Shown: piece by piece, positions 1 through 8,570 of the stretch | Position numbering within the stretch: position 1 is the first letter of the stretch | Layout of the letters: the number at the start of each line of letters is the position of its first letter | NCBI RefSeq assembly: GCF_014191495.1 | Contig: NZ_JACHWR010000001.1 | Coordinates: 62,001 to 126,000, forward strand | Direction of reading: 5' to 3' | Length of the DNA: 64,000 nucleotides | Source: Nocardioides soli | GTDB taxonomy: Bacteria > Actinomycetota > Actinomycetes > Propionibacteriales > Nocardioidaceae | Translations under genes and position numbers: made by a program | Notes under the pieces: model-generated | The model's input: only the letters and a program-made list of their open reading frames with translations | Told to the model about the DNA's origin: nothing | The model's database searches: none

Positions 1-2
1 AC

Positions 3-494
3 CACGTGCTGGAGCGGCTGGCCCGCGACCTGCCCGGGTGCTGGATCCTGGCCACCGCCGTCTTCGCGATCGCCTGCTCGCCGCTCGCCGGGCCACGGCA
101 GCTGCTGGTCCCCGGCGGCTGGGAGGCCGGCTCCAAGGTGGTCCTGTACGCCGTGGCGGGCGCGCTCTACGTGCTGCCGCTGGTGTTCGGGCCGGAGCGT
201 GAGGGGTGGGTGCGCACCCAGCTCAGCGGGCCGGTGCTCTTCTGGCTCGGCGAGATCTCCTACGGCATCTTCGCGATCCACATGCTCGTGCTCAACGCGG
301 TGTTCGCGGTGCTCGACATCCCGATCTTCACCGGCCGCTACCTCACGGTCGCCGGGGCCACGCTGGTGGTGACGATCGTCCTCGCGACGGCGTCCTTCTA
401 CCTGTTCGAGAAGCCGATCCTGAGGGCCAAGAACATCCGGTACTTCAGCCGCATGGACCGCGAGGCACGACCGATGGGGGCGACGGTCCGGTGA
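3..494 (+). CDS. Acyltransferase family 3 membrane protein, C-terminal part
   Basis: The 5' end lies outside the window; the frame is open from the first base. The visible 164 residues carry about four hydrophobic segments and end in a basic cytoplasmic tail. The motif LGEISYGIFAIH followed by YLFEKPILR matches the last helices of the acyltransferase-3 family (OafA/YrhL-like), which moves acyl groups onto sugars or lipids across the membrane. The catalytic N-terminal half is not visible, so the substrate cannot be judged. The stop codon overlaps the GTG of the next gene (GTGA), suggesting translational coupling. Its position beside arabinan genes suggests it decorates an envelope polysaccharide; that is inference. 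Confidence 0.8.
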   Translation, partial: HVLERLARDLPGCWILATAVFAIACSPLAGPRQLLVPGGWEAGSKVVLYAVAGALYVLPLVFGPEREGWVRTQLSGPVLFWLGEISYGIFAIHMLVLNAVFAVLDIPIFTGRYLTVAGATLVVTIVLATASFYLFEKPILRAKNIRYFSRMDREARPMGATVR

Positions 495-2308
495 TCGGCA
501 GCGGCGCCGGGCGCGCCGCCCGGCCGCAGCGCAGCGCCGGGCGCGGCGTGCTGCTGGCCGGCCTCCTGGTGGTCGCCGTCGCGACCGCGTTCCGGGCCTG
601 GCAGCTCCAGGGGGCCTGGTTCTTCTACGACGACTTCTACTTCATCCAGCGGGCGCTGGACGGGCCGCTGACCTGGACCTACCTGGTCGAGCCCTACAAC
701 GGGCACCTGATGCCCGCCGGCGCCCTGCTCACCTGGCTCAACGCCCACGCCGACGCCATGTCGTTCGCCTATCCGGCCGTGCAGATCGTCGTCGGCTTCG
801 CGCTCACCGGCCTCGCCGCGCTGCGGCTCGTACTGCGCCTCTTCGGCGTGCGGTGGGCGGCGCTGGTGCCGCTGGTGCTGTTCCTCTTCTCCCCCTTCCT
901 GATCCCCGCCACGATCTGGTGGGCCGCGGCGGTCAACCAGGTGCCGATGCTGCTCGCGGTCATCATGGCGCTGTCGTCGTTCGTGGCCTACCTGCGCTCG
1001 CCGCGGTGGCCGGCCCTGGTCGCCACGTTCGCCTGGATGGCCGTCGGCCTGCTGTTCGTCGAGCGGACGCTCACCGGCTTCGTCGTGCTCTGGCTCGTCG
1101 CGCTGCTGTACTTCACGGAGGGCACGTTCCCCGACCGGCTGCGCCAGCTGTGGAACAGGTACCGCGCGGCGGTCGTCGTCCAGGTGGTCGCCGTCCTCGT
1201 CTACCTCGCGGCGTACGCGCCCTTCGCCCTCAACTTCGACGCGGGCTCGGTGCGCAGCCGCCCGCTGTTCGGGGTGCTCCGCGACCTCGCGGGCGTCGCC
1301 TTCCCGATCGGCGCGGCCGGCGGCCCGCTCGACTGGCAGGTCTCCGGCGTCACCCAGAGCGAGGTGCACCCCTCGCAGCTGCTGCTGGTGCTCTCCTGGG
1401 TCGTCCTCGGGGTCGTGGTGCTCGCGTCGGGGATGACCCGGCGCCACGGCCTGCGGGCCTGGCTGATCCCGGTCGCCGGGCTGCTGGCCAACGCCGCGCT
1501 GATCGCGGTCAGCCGCGCCATCTACTTCGGCAGCGCGATCGCCCTGGACCTCCGGTTCCAGACCGAGTCGGCGCTCACCGTCGCCCTGGCCGCGGGCCTG
1601 GCGTTCCTGCCGGTGCCGGGCGCCCGGCAGTCCGCCGAGCCGCGCCCCGGCGCGACGTGGTCGATCTCCCGGCCGTCGTGGGTGGTCGGCGGCCTGGTCG
1701 GCTATCTGGCGCTGGCGGTGGCGAGCACGGCGTCCTACCCGCTGCGGAACCTGACCGACACCAGTCCGGAGCGCTACTACGGCAACGTCGCCGCCTCGAT
1801 GGCCGAGGATCCCGACGCGGTGCTCCTCAACCGGACGGTGCCGGACTGGCTGTGGGCGCCGCTGGCCTACCCCACCAACACCTACCGCCACATGTTCCCG
1901 ATGCTGAGCCCCGGGCCGCAGGTGGCGACCACCGTGACCGACGGCGGCGCGGTGGTCGACGCGGCCGGTCGGTTCCGCCCGATCACGTTCGTGCCGCAGC
2001 GGACCCAGCGGGCGGCCGTCGGCGCCGACGGCTGCTTCGCGCGGGCGCTCACGGCCCGCACGACGCACGTGCTGGACGGTCCGGTGCTGGGGCCCGACTG
2101 GTACCTGCGGCTGCGGTACGCCGCGGCCCGCGACACCGACGCCACGCTGCGGATCGGCGACCGCACGGTCGACGTCCGGCTGGAGCGGGGGGAGCACACG
2201 CTGATCACGCCGGCGCCGGGCGCCTACGCGTCGGTCGACGTACGCGTGGCGTCCGGTACGGCGTGTCTCGAGCGCCTGGAGATCGGGGCGGTGCTCCCGG
2301 CCGGCTGA
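491..2308 (+). CDS. GT-C-like polytopic membrane protein (605 aa)
   Basis: I chose GTG 491 because it overlaps the preceding stop by four bases and is followed by a basic stretch and the first membrane helix. The protein has about ten hydrophobic helices in residues 20-480 and a soluble beta-rich tail of roughly 130 residues. An acidic pair (D47, D48 in FFYDDFYF) sits just after helix 1. That is where GT-C glycosyltransferases that use polyprenyl-phosphate sugars keep their catalytic acids. No named family is certain, so a membrane glycosyltransferase role is inferred from topology and neighbours. The last 85 bp overlap the end of the convergent aftD-like gene, an unusual tail-to-tail arrangement. 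Confidence 0.75.
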   Translation: MIGSGAGRAARPQRSAGRGVLLAGLLVVAVATAFRAWQLQGAWFFYDDFYFIQRALDGPLTWTYLVEPYNGHLMPAGALLTWLNAHADAMSFAYPAVQIVVGFALTGLAALRLVLRLFGVRWAALVPLVLFLFSPFLIPATIWWAAAVNQVPMLLAVIMALSSFVAYLRSPRWPALVATFAWMAVGLLFVERTLTGFVVLWLVALLYFTEGTFPDRLRQLWNRYRAAVVVQVVAVLVYLAAYAPFALNFDAGSVRSRPLFGVLRDLAGVAFPIGAAGGPLDWQVSGVTQSEVHPSQLLLVLSWVVLGVVVLASGMTRRHGLRAWLIPVAGLLANAALIAVSRAIYFGSAIALDLRFQTESALTVALAAGLAFLPVPGARQSAEPRPGATWSISRPSWVVGGLVGYLALAVASTASYPLRNLTDTSPERYYGNVAASMAEDPDAVLLNRTVPDWLWAPLAYPTNTYRHMFPMLSPGPQVATTVTDGGAVVDAAGRFRPITFVPQRTQRAAVGADGCFARALTARTTHVLDGPVLGPDWYLRLRYAAARDTDATLRIGDRTVDVRLERGEHTLITPAPGAYASVDVRVASGTACLERLEIGAVLPAG

Positions 2309-5300
2309 CCGGCGGGCTGACCCGCGGTGGGACCGGCCGGACGACCGCCCCCGGCCAGCCCGGCGGCGAGCAGGCAGACCGCGCCCAGGACCCATGCCTG
2401 GCTCCAGGTCGTCGCCCACGAGCGGTCCGTGAGGACGTCGACGCTCAGCGCCAGCGCACCGCCGAGCACCGCGAGCCCGGCCAGCCACGCCCAGCCCTCG
2501 AAGGTCCGGCGCAGCAGCCGGGCGACCACGAGCGCGAGCGCCGTGCCGCCCAGCCCCCACCAGCCCGCGAGCTGCGCCCCGGCGCCGAGGGCCACGACCA
2601 CGTCGAGCAGCCCCACCCGACCGGTGCGCAGCCCCGGCGACTCCCGCCGCCCGCCTCGGCGCGGCCAGAGCGCCACGCCGAGGACGCCCAGGACCGCCAG
2701 CGCGCTGAGGCCGAGCAGCGCGACGAAAGGCACGGCCGGGCGATAGGTCAGCTCGACCGTCGCCGCGCCGCCGGCCGGCAGCCGCCAGGCCTGCTTCCAG
2801 CCGTCCGTGCGAGTCGCCGACAGCTCCCGTCCGTCCAGCGTGGCCAGCCAGCCGGCGTTGACGTTCTGCGGCAGGGTGAGCACGGTCGCGGCGTCGCGCG
2901 CGGGCACGTCGACCGCGTCCGGGGTCCCGCGCGCGTCGCGGCGGACGGCGCCGCCGGACAGCGGCGAGCTCGGCTCGGAGCCCGCCGCGGCCAGCGTCAG
3001 GGTCTCGGCCCGCAGCAGCGTCGGGACGGCGAGGGCCGAGGTGGGCTCGGCGTCCAGGTCCGCCTCCGTCGTCTCGCACAGCCGCAGGGGGACGCTCCTC
3101 CCCCGGATCAGGTCCTGGGTGCTGGCGGTGAGCGCCGTCTCCTGCACGACGCCCGCGACCCCGATCCGCGGGCCCGTCCCACACCGGAACCTGCGGGGCG
3201 TCGTCGCTCCGGGGTTCAGCGACTCGCCGTCGACCTCCAGCTCGGAGATGCCCGGCGGCAGCTCGACGAACTCGCTGCCCGACGCGGAGTAGGCGCGCTC
3301 GACCTTCCGCACCGTCAGGTCGAGCTCGTCGACGCGCCACCCGGGGACCCGGACGACGCCGTCCTCGACCGGCAGCACCCGACGCCGGTCGCCGGAGGTC
3401 AGCTCGACCCGCGTCGGCCGGGAGACGGGCGCTCCGTCGTCCACCGAGATCCGGAGCGCGTCGATGCGGCGCCGCTCGGGGAACTCCAGGTGCACGGTCT
3501 CGCCCGCCGAGCGCGAGACCCACGAGGTACCGAGATCGCCGTCCGCGAGGGCGACGGGGCCCTCGGCGACGTCGCGCACGTCGGCGTCGCTGCTGACCCG
3601 GACGCCGGAGGCGAGCAGGTCGCTGGCGTCGACGGTGCGCCGCAGGGAGGCCGTCGCGGACAGCCGGTAGGTGTCGGCGAAGGAGAGCCGGAAGCGCCGC
3701 GCCAGCGTGTCGCCGTCCTCCCCCGACGCGACGAGCGCGTCGTCGCACGGGAACGCCGAGCCGACCTCGACGCAGGCGGCGCGCTCGCGGTCCCGCTGGA
3801 GCAGGATCGACGAGACCGGCATCCGCTGGTCGGGCGGCGGCAGGTCGAGGAAGCGCTGCGCCACGATGCCGGGCACCTCGACCTCGGCGAGCGAGAACGA
3901 CCCCCCGAGGTCCGGGTCGGTCCCCGCGGCGGTGATCCGCAGGAGCGACGCGTCGGTGAAGCCGAGGGCGTAGGTGCGCGAGCCGCCGGGCTCGGGCGCC
4001 GGGACCAGCCGCGACCGGGTGCCGGACTGGAGTACGAGCTGGTCCACCGGTGCGGAGCCGGCCGCCAGCGTGACGCGCACCTGGGGCACCGGAACCGGCT
4101 CGACGAACCGCACCTGCCACCACTGCCCCACCGGCCGTACCTGTCGCGCCGAACGCCAGGCCGTGGCCGGGTCGTGGTCGAGAGCCGCGCCGGGATGGGT
4201 CCCGGGCTCGAGGGGCGGCAGCGCCTCGGCGTACGCCTGCGAGGTGCTCGCGTCGGCCGACGAGACGTCCCCGGCCCAGGCCTCGGTCGTCTGCCATCGG
4301 TCCTGGTCGCGCAGGAATCGGTGCTGGTGCTCGGGTCCACGCAGCCGGTACGGCTGGATCGCGGGCATGGTGGCGGACTGGTTGGCGCGCACCGCGGCGA
4401 AGTTGACCTCGCGCCGCTTGTTCCCGTCGGTGAGGATCGCGCCGCCCTCGTCGCCGCGGACGTCGTCGGGCAGGACGAAGGGCCCCGCACCAAGGCCCGC
4501 GGCCGCCGTCTGGAAGCCGCTGCCGGGATCGCCCACGAGCGGGGGCGGGTCGTTGACCGTCATCGTGCGAGCGCCGGCGACCTCGTAGACGTCGACCGAG
4601 CCGACCTCCGCCGCGATGCCGGAGCCGGTCAGCACCCGGACGTCGCCCTCGGGTGTCTCGACCTCGTCCACCGGCGGGGCGCCGACCGTCGGCCCGAACG
4701 ACCTCGCCAGCCGGATGCCCGGCGAGTCCGCCAGCGCCCGCTCGACGTAGGCGGGGTCCGGTGCGCCCGTCTCGAACCGGTCGAGGTCGTTGCGGACCAC
4801 GAGCCTCCCGACACCGTTGACGGCCAGCACCTCGGCGAGCGTGTCGCTGGGCCGGCCCGCCTCGACGGCACGTGTGACGGCGTCGAGGAACGCCACGTTG
4901 CCGGGCTGGGCGAGCGGGATGACGTTGCGGACCGCCCAGGGGCTGTCGGCCAGCCCCTGGAGGACGTCGTCGTGGACGTTGCCCCACGAGTAGACGCCGA
5001 AGCTCGAGGCCGGCAGCACCAGCGAGACCGTGCCGTCGTCGTGGTCGTGCAGGTAGCGCGCCACGTCGTACCAGTAGTCCGGCACCTCGACGACGCCCTC
5101 ACGCGGTGCGATGCGGTCCTGCGCCCACGGCAGCGTCGTCGCGACCACGGCGAGCAGAGCCGCGGCCCACAGCGACCGGACCGCCCAGGTGGACGCGCGG
5201 TCCCGGCGGCCGCGGACCAGGGCGGGCAGCGTCGCCAGGACGTGGGCGAGGCCGAGCATTAGCGGCACCCGCAGCACGACGTCGAACTTGTGCAGGTTGC

Positions 5301-6375
5301 GCAGCGGCGCGAGCGGGCCGTCGAGCAGCTCGACGCGCTCGCCGGCGAGGAAGCCGGAGAGGTCGCCGGCGTAGCCGAGGCCGACCAGCGCCAGGCCGAC
5401 GAGCACGCCCCAGGTCAGGAACCTGCGGTGCGGGTTGCTCGCGAGCCCGACTCCGACGATCCCGAACGCCGCGATCACCGCGGCGTCGAGCATCAGGAAC
5501 GGCGTGGTGACGAGGAACTGGCCGGCCGGGTAGTCGATGCCGGCGAAGTAGGCGACCCAGTCGGACTCGCCGATCAGGGTGCGCAGCAGGTCGGTGGGGA
5601 CGGTGGTGACCGTCGCGTTCTCGATGTAGTCGAGGAACGGAACGCTGTAGCGACCCAGGAAGATCAGTGGCGCCCACCACCACATCGTGGCGAGCGCGGT
5701 GAACAGCGTCCACCAGCCCAGGAGCGGCCACTTCCGCGGCCCCGGGCCGCGGGTCAGGATCCAGATCACCCCGAGCGGCAGCACGGCCGCCACGGCGACC
5801 GCGTTCACCCCTCCGCAGCACGCCACGACGAGGGCGCTGACGGCGGCGGCGCGGCGTACCGAGCCCTCCCGGCTGCCGCGGACCAGCGGGAGCAGCACCC
5901 ACGGCGCGAGCGCCATCGGCCAGATCTCGACCGACGTCCCGCCGAGGAGCGTGGTGATCCGCGGCGTCAGCACGTAGGCGAAGGCCGCGACGACCTGCGT
6001 CAGCGGCGTGCCGAGGCCCAGGCGCTGGGCGAGCCGGACGATCCCGAAGAACGCCGCACAGAGCAGCAGGGTCCACCACAGTCGCTGGACCACCCAGCCG
6101 GGCAGCTGGAGGAGGTCGCCGAGCAGGAAGAACGGGCCCATCGGCCAGGCGTAGCCGTAGGCCTGGTTCTGGATCTGCCCGAACGCCGCGGACGGGTCCC
6201 ACAGCCGCAGTGCGTTGCCCAGGAACTTCGCGGGGTCGGTGACCAGGTCGAACTTCGTGTCGGCGACCATCCGGCCCGCCGACTGGGAGAACGCGAGTGC
6301 GGCGAGGATCGCGGCGTACCCCCACATCCGCAACCGCGACGTGGCCAGCCCCCGGGGCGGGGCGTCGGGCGGCAT
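2224..6375 (-). CDS. aftD: Alpha-(1->3)-arabinofuranosyltransferase, AftD type
   Basis: The protein has 1383 aa, the usual size for AftD (about 1400 aa in mycobacteria). Residues 15-470 form a GT-C membrane domain with acidic residues in the first outer loop (DTKFDLVTDP). The large extracytoplasmic part (about 500-1280) includes discoidin/F5-8 C-like beta modules, for example around ALDHDPATAWRS, which probably bind carbohydrate. It ends with a membrane helix pair and a low-complexity tail. AftD adds alpha-1,3 or branching arabinofuranose from decaprenyl-phospho-arabinose to cell-wall arabinan. The start ATG overlaps the methyltransferase stop (ATGA). The donor would come from the ubiA-dprE1-dprE2 operon about 4 kb away. 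The C-terminal tail overlaps the neighbouring gene by 85 bp. Confidence 0.88.
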   Translation of the reverse strand: MPPDAPPRGLATSRLRMWGYAAILAALAFSQSAGRMVADTKFDLVTDPAKFLGNALRLWDPSAAFGQIQNQAYGYAWPMGPFFLLGDLLQLPGWVVQRLWWTLLLCAAFFGIVRLAQRLGLGTPLTQVVAAFAYVLTPRITTLLGGTSVEIWPMALAPWVLLPLVRGSREGSVRRAAAVSALVVACCGGVNAVAVAAVLPLGVIWILTRGPGPRKWPLLGWWTLFTALATMWWWAPLIFLGRYSVPFLDYIENATVTTVPTDLLRTLIGESDWVAYFAGIDYPAGQFLVTTPFLMLDAAVIAAFGIVGVGLASNPHRRFLTWGVLVGLALVGLGYAGDLSGFLAGERVELLDGPLAPLRNLHKFDVVLRVPLMLGLAHVLATLPALVRGRRDRASTWAVRSLWAAALLAVVATTLPWAQDRIAPREGVVEVPDYWYDVARYLHDHDDGTVSLVLPASSFGVYSWGNVHDDVLQGLADSPWAVRNVIPLAQPGNVAFLDAVTRAVEAGRPSDTLAEVLAVNGVGRLVVRNDLDRFETGAPDPAYVERALADSPGIRLARSFGPTVGAPPVDEVETPEGDVRVLTGSGIAAEVGSVDVYEVAGARTMTVNDPPPLVGDPGSGFQTAAAGLGAGPFVLPDDVRGDEGGAILTDGNKRREVNFAAVRANQSATMPAIQPYRLRGPEHQHRFLRDQDRWQTTEAWAGDVSSADASTSQAYAEALPPLEPGTHPGAALDHDPATAWRSARQVRPVGQWWQVRFVEPVPVPQVRVTLAAGSAPVDQLVLQSGTRSRLVPAPEPGGSRTYALGFTDASLLRITAAGTDPDLGGSFSLAEVEVPGIVAQRFLDLPPPDQRMPVSSILLQRDRERAACVEVGSAFPCDDALVASGEDGDTLARRFRLSFADTYRLSATASLRRTVDASDLLASGVRVSSDADVRDVAEGPVALADGDLGTSWVSRSAGETVHLEFPERRRIDALRISVDDGAPVSRPTRVELTSGDRRRVLPVEDGVVRVPGWRVDELDLTVRKVERAYSASGSEFVELPPGISELEVDGESLNPGATTPRRFRCGTGPRIGVAGVVQETALTASTQDLIRGRSVPLRLCETTEADLDAEPTSALAVPTLLRAETLTLAAAGSEPSSPLSGGAVRRDARGTPDAVDVPARDAATVLTLPQNVNAGWLATLDGRELSATRTDGWKQAWRLPAGGAATVELTYRPAVPFVALLGLSALAVLGVLGVALWPRRGGRRESPGLRTGRVGLLDVVVALGAGAQLAGWWGLGGTALALVVARLLRRTFEGWAWLAGLAVLGGALALSVDVLTDRSWATTWSQAWVLGAVCLLAAGLAGGGRPAGPTAGQPAGQPAGSTAPISRRSRHAVPDATRTSTDA

Positions 6376-7136
6376 CACGCCTTGCGCACCACGATGACGA
6401 GGTTCCAGGTGAGCAGCTCGCGCAGCACGGGCACCCGGACCAGCCCGTGGCTCCAGCGCGGGTGGTAGCGCGGCAGCACGTCGACGACCTCGCCCCAGGG
6501 CTGCGACCGGGCCCAGGCGAGCCCCTGGCGCACGGTCACCGGGAAGAGCGACTCGCCGTACCGGTTCTTCGGCTCGTGCCCGTGGCGGCGGGCGTAGCGC
6601 CGGCGCGCCCGAGCCCCGCCGAGATAGTGCCAGGGCGACGTCTCGTGCCCGCCCCACGGCCCGTACCAGAGCGTGTACGACAGGAAGACGATGCCGCCGG
6701 GCCGGGTCACCCGCAGCATCTCGTCGGCCATCTCCCAGGGCCGCGACACGTGCTCGAGCACGTTCGAGGAGTAGCAGAGGTCGACCGCCCCGTCGCGGAA
6801 CGGCAGCCGCATCCCGTCGCCGATGACGGTGCCCGCGGCGATGCCCCCGAGGCCGGACAGCTCACCGACGTCGGCGTCGAGGGCCCAGTACGTCGCACCG
6901 GCCTCGCGGAACGCGTCGCGGAAGTAGCCCGGCCCGCCGCCGACGTCGAGCACGGTGGCCCCGTCGAGGGCGAGGTAGCCGGCGAGCTGGCCGATGGAGT
7001 CGGCGGCGAGCGCGGAGTAGAAGCGCCGCGGGTCGGACTGCTCGACCCGGAAGTCGGCGAGCAGCCGGCGGGACCTGCGCAGGTCGGCCCGCCACGGTGG
7101 CGCGCCGGCGGACGCGGGGGTCGACCGGCTCAGCAT
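6375..7136 (-). CDS. Class I SAM-dependent methyltransferase
   Basis: This 253-aa protein has a methyltransferase-11-type fold. Motif I is VLDVGGGPG (residues 62-70), the acidic second-strand region is ALDADVG (85-91), and CYSSNVLEHV (121-130) is the post-motif region. There are no membrane helices apart from a hydrophobic C-terminus. It resembles the mycobacterial methyltransferase that sits next to a GT4 gene in the aftD neighbourhood (recalled as Rv0224c/Rv0225). The substrate is unknown; a glycan or lipid-linked sugar is plausible from context. It is the first gene of a two-gene unit with aftD. A -10-like TAGGGT lies six bases before the ATG, so its mRNA is probably leaderless. Confidence 0.82.
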   Translation of the reverse strand: MLSRSTPASAGAPPWRADLRRSRRLLADFRVEQSDPRRFYSALAADSIGQLAGYLALDGATVLDVGGGPGYFRDAFREAGATYWALDADVGELSGLGGIAAGTVIGDGMRLPFRDGAVDLCYSSNVLEHVSRPWEMADEMLRVTRPGGIVFLSYTLWYGPWGGHETSPWHYLGGARARRRYARRHGHEPKNRYGESLFPVTVRQGLAWARSQPWGEVVDVLPRYHPRWSHGLVRVPVLRELLTWNLVIVVRKA

Positions 7137-7142
7137 GCGCGC

Positions 7143-7174
7143 ACCCTATCCGAGGAGTGACTCGGTAGTAACCT
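7143..7174. promoter_or_regulatory. Divergent, overlapping leaderless promoters
   Basis: Within a 44-bp gap, TAGGGT (minus strand, 7148-7143) lies 6 nt before the methyltransferase ATG, and TAACCT (plus strand, 7169-7174) lies 6 nt before the glycosyltransferase GTG. Each -10 box falls where the -35 contact of the opposite promoter would be, so the two should compete for RNA polymerase. Confidence 0.55.
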
Positions 7175-7180
7175 CGCCGA

Positions 7181-8362
7181 GTGCCGACCTCCGACGCCGA
7201 CGAGCTGACCGGCCGCCGCGTCGTCTTCCTGAGCTGGCGCGACACCCGCAACCCCGAGGGCGGCGGCGCCGAGAGGTATCTCGAGAAGGTCGCCGCGGGC
7301 CTGGTGGAGCGGGGCTGCTCGGTCACGATCTTCTGCGTCGCCCACTCCGGCGCGGCCCCCGACGAGACCATCGACGGGATCCGGTTCGTCCGCCGCGGGA
7401 CGAAGCTCTCGGTCTACGCTCGGGGGATGTGGGCGCTGCTGCGCCGCGAGCTCGGACCGGTCGACGTCGTGGTCGACGTGCAGAACGGGCTGCCGTTCTT
7501 CTCCCGGCTGGTCACCCGCAGGCCGGTCGTCGTGCTCGTGCACCACGTGCACCGCGAGCAGTGGCCCGTGGTCTACCCCGGTCTCACCGGCCGGTTCGGG
7601 TGGTGGGTCGAGCGGCGCCTCGCGCCCTGGGTCTACCGGCGCGACCAGTACGTCGCCGTCTCGCGGGCCACCCGCGCGGAGCTGCGCGGGCTCGGCGTGA
7701 CCGGCCCCCGGGTCGCGGTCGTGCACAACGGCACCGACCCGGTGGTGCCGGTCGAGGTCGACAAGAGCCCCGCACCGACCGTCTGCGTCGTCGGCCGGCT
7801 GGTGCCGCACAAGCAGGTCGAGCACGCCATCGACGCGGCGGCCGAGCTGGCCGTCGACCACCCCGACCTGCGGCTGCGCATCGTCGGCAGCGGCTGGTGG
7901 GAGGGCGAGCTGCACGACCACGCGCGAGCGCTGGTCGAGCGCGGGATCGTGGTCTTCGAGGGTCATGTCTCCGAGGTCCGCAAGCAGGAGATCTACGCGG
8001 AGTCCTGGGTGATGGCGCTGCCCTCCCTCAAGGAGGGCTGGGGCCTGGTCGTCGGGGAGGCGGCCGCGCACGGCACGCCGACGGTCGCCTACGCCGACGC
8101 CGGCGGCACCCGGGAGTCGATCATCGACGGCGTCTCAGGACTGCTCGCCGACGACCGCGCCGGGTTCACCGCCGCGCTCCGCGCCGTGCTGGAGGACGCC
8201 GGGCTCCGGCGCCGGCTCGCCGACGGCGCACTGCGGCACAGCGAGGGCTTCACCTGGGGTCACTCCCAGTCGGCGTTCGCCCACGTCGTCGCCGCGGCGA
8301 TCCGCGGTGAGCTGGTCACCGACCAGGACCTCCCCGAGGAGGGCGTGCGCTCCGCCCGTTGA
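7181..8362 (+). CDS. Glycosyltransferase family 4
   Basis: The 393-aa soluble protein has two Rossmann halves. The N-terminal half contains VVFLSWRDTRNPEGGGAE (residues 11-28), a typical GT4 acceptor-side loop. The C-terminal half has VAVVHNGTDPVV and the donor-binding KEGWGLVVGEA motif with the EX7E pattern. It would transfer a nucleotide-activated sugar to a cytoplasmic, probably lipid-linked, acceptor. It is divergent from the methyltransferase/aftD unit and converges on the DUF2613 gene. The GTG start is preceded by a TAACCT -10-like box only 6 nt upstream, with no ribosome-binding site, so the transcript is probably leaderless. The sugar specificity cannot be read from the sequence. Confidence 0.88.
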   Translation: MPTSDADELTGRRVVFLSWRDTRNPEGGGAERYLEKVAAGLVERGCSVTIFCVAHSGAAPDETIDGIRFVRRGTKLSVYARGMWALLRRELGPVDVVVDVQNGLPFFSRLVTRRPVVVLVHHVHREQWPVVYPGLTGRFGWWVERRLAPWVYRRDQYVAVSRATRAELRGLGVTGPRVAVVHNGTDPVVPVEVDKSPAPTVCVVGRLVPHKQVEHAIDAAAELAVDHPDLRLRIVGSGWWEGELHDHARALVERGIVVFEGHVSEVRKQEIYAESWVMALPSLKEGWGLVVGEAAAHGTPTVAYADAGGTRESIIDGVSGLLADDRAGFTAALRAVLEDAGLRRRLADGALRHSEGFTWGHSQSAFAHVVAAAIRGELVTDQDLPEEGVRSAR

Positions 8363-8383
8363 CCGGTCAGCGGGCCTGGGGCA

Positions 8384-8539
8384 CTACTCCGTCTGGCCGT
8401 AGACCAGCGACGGGTTGGTGGAGTCGCCGGGCGACTGGGAGGGAGCCGCGGTCTGGTTGTTGACGACCCCGACGATCGTGGCGCCGGCGAGGCCGCCGCC
8501 GACCAGCAGGCTCACGCAGGTGATGAGAAAAGCTTGCAC
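8384..8539 (-). CDS. DUF2613-type small secreted or membrane peptide (51 aa)
   Basis: GTG 8539 has a good ribosome-binding site (GGGAGGAA, 6 nt before the start) and opens 51 codons. The peptide has one hydrophobic N-terminal helix rich in Gly and Ala, the conserved-looking GVVNNQ segment, and a polar Ser/Pro/Gln tail ending in YGQTE. This matches the DUF2613 family of tiny actinobacterial exported proteins, whose mycobacterial member (recalled as Rv0236A) also sits beside aftD. Function is unknown. It follows the large membrane protein on the same strand with a 31-bp gap, so it is probably the last gene of the ubiA-dprE operon. Confidence 0.72.
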   Translation of the reverse strand: MQAFLITCVSLLVGGGLAGATIVGVVNNQTAAPSQSPGDSTNPSLVYGQTE

Positions 8540-8570
8540 GTGGGGTTCCTCCCTCTCGGCGCAGACCGTA

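Noticed and set aside
398..4987. Very long open frames antisense or out of frame to aftD (also 853-5262 and similar ones elsewhere)
   Set aside because: In DNA of this GC content stop codons are rare; these frames are Arg/Pro/Gly/Ala-rich, overlap a recognised gene and have no matching domain.
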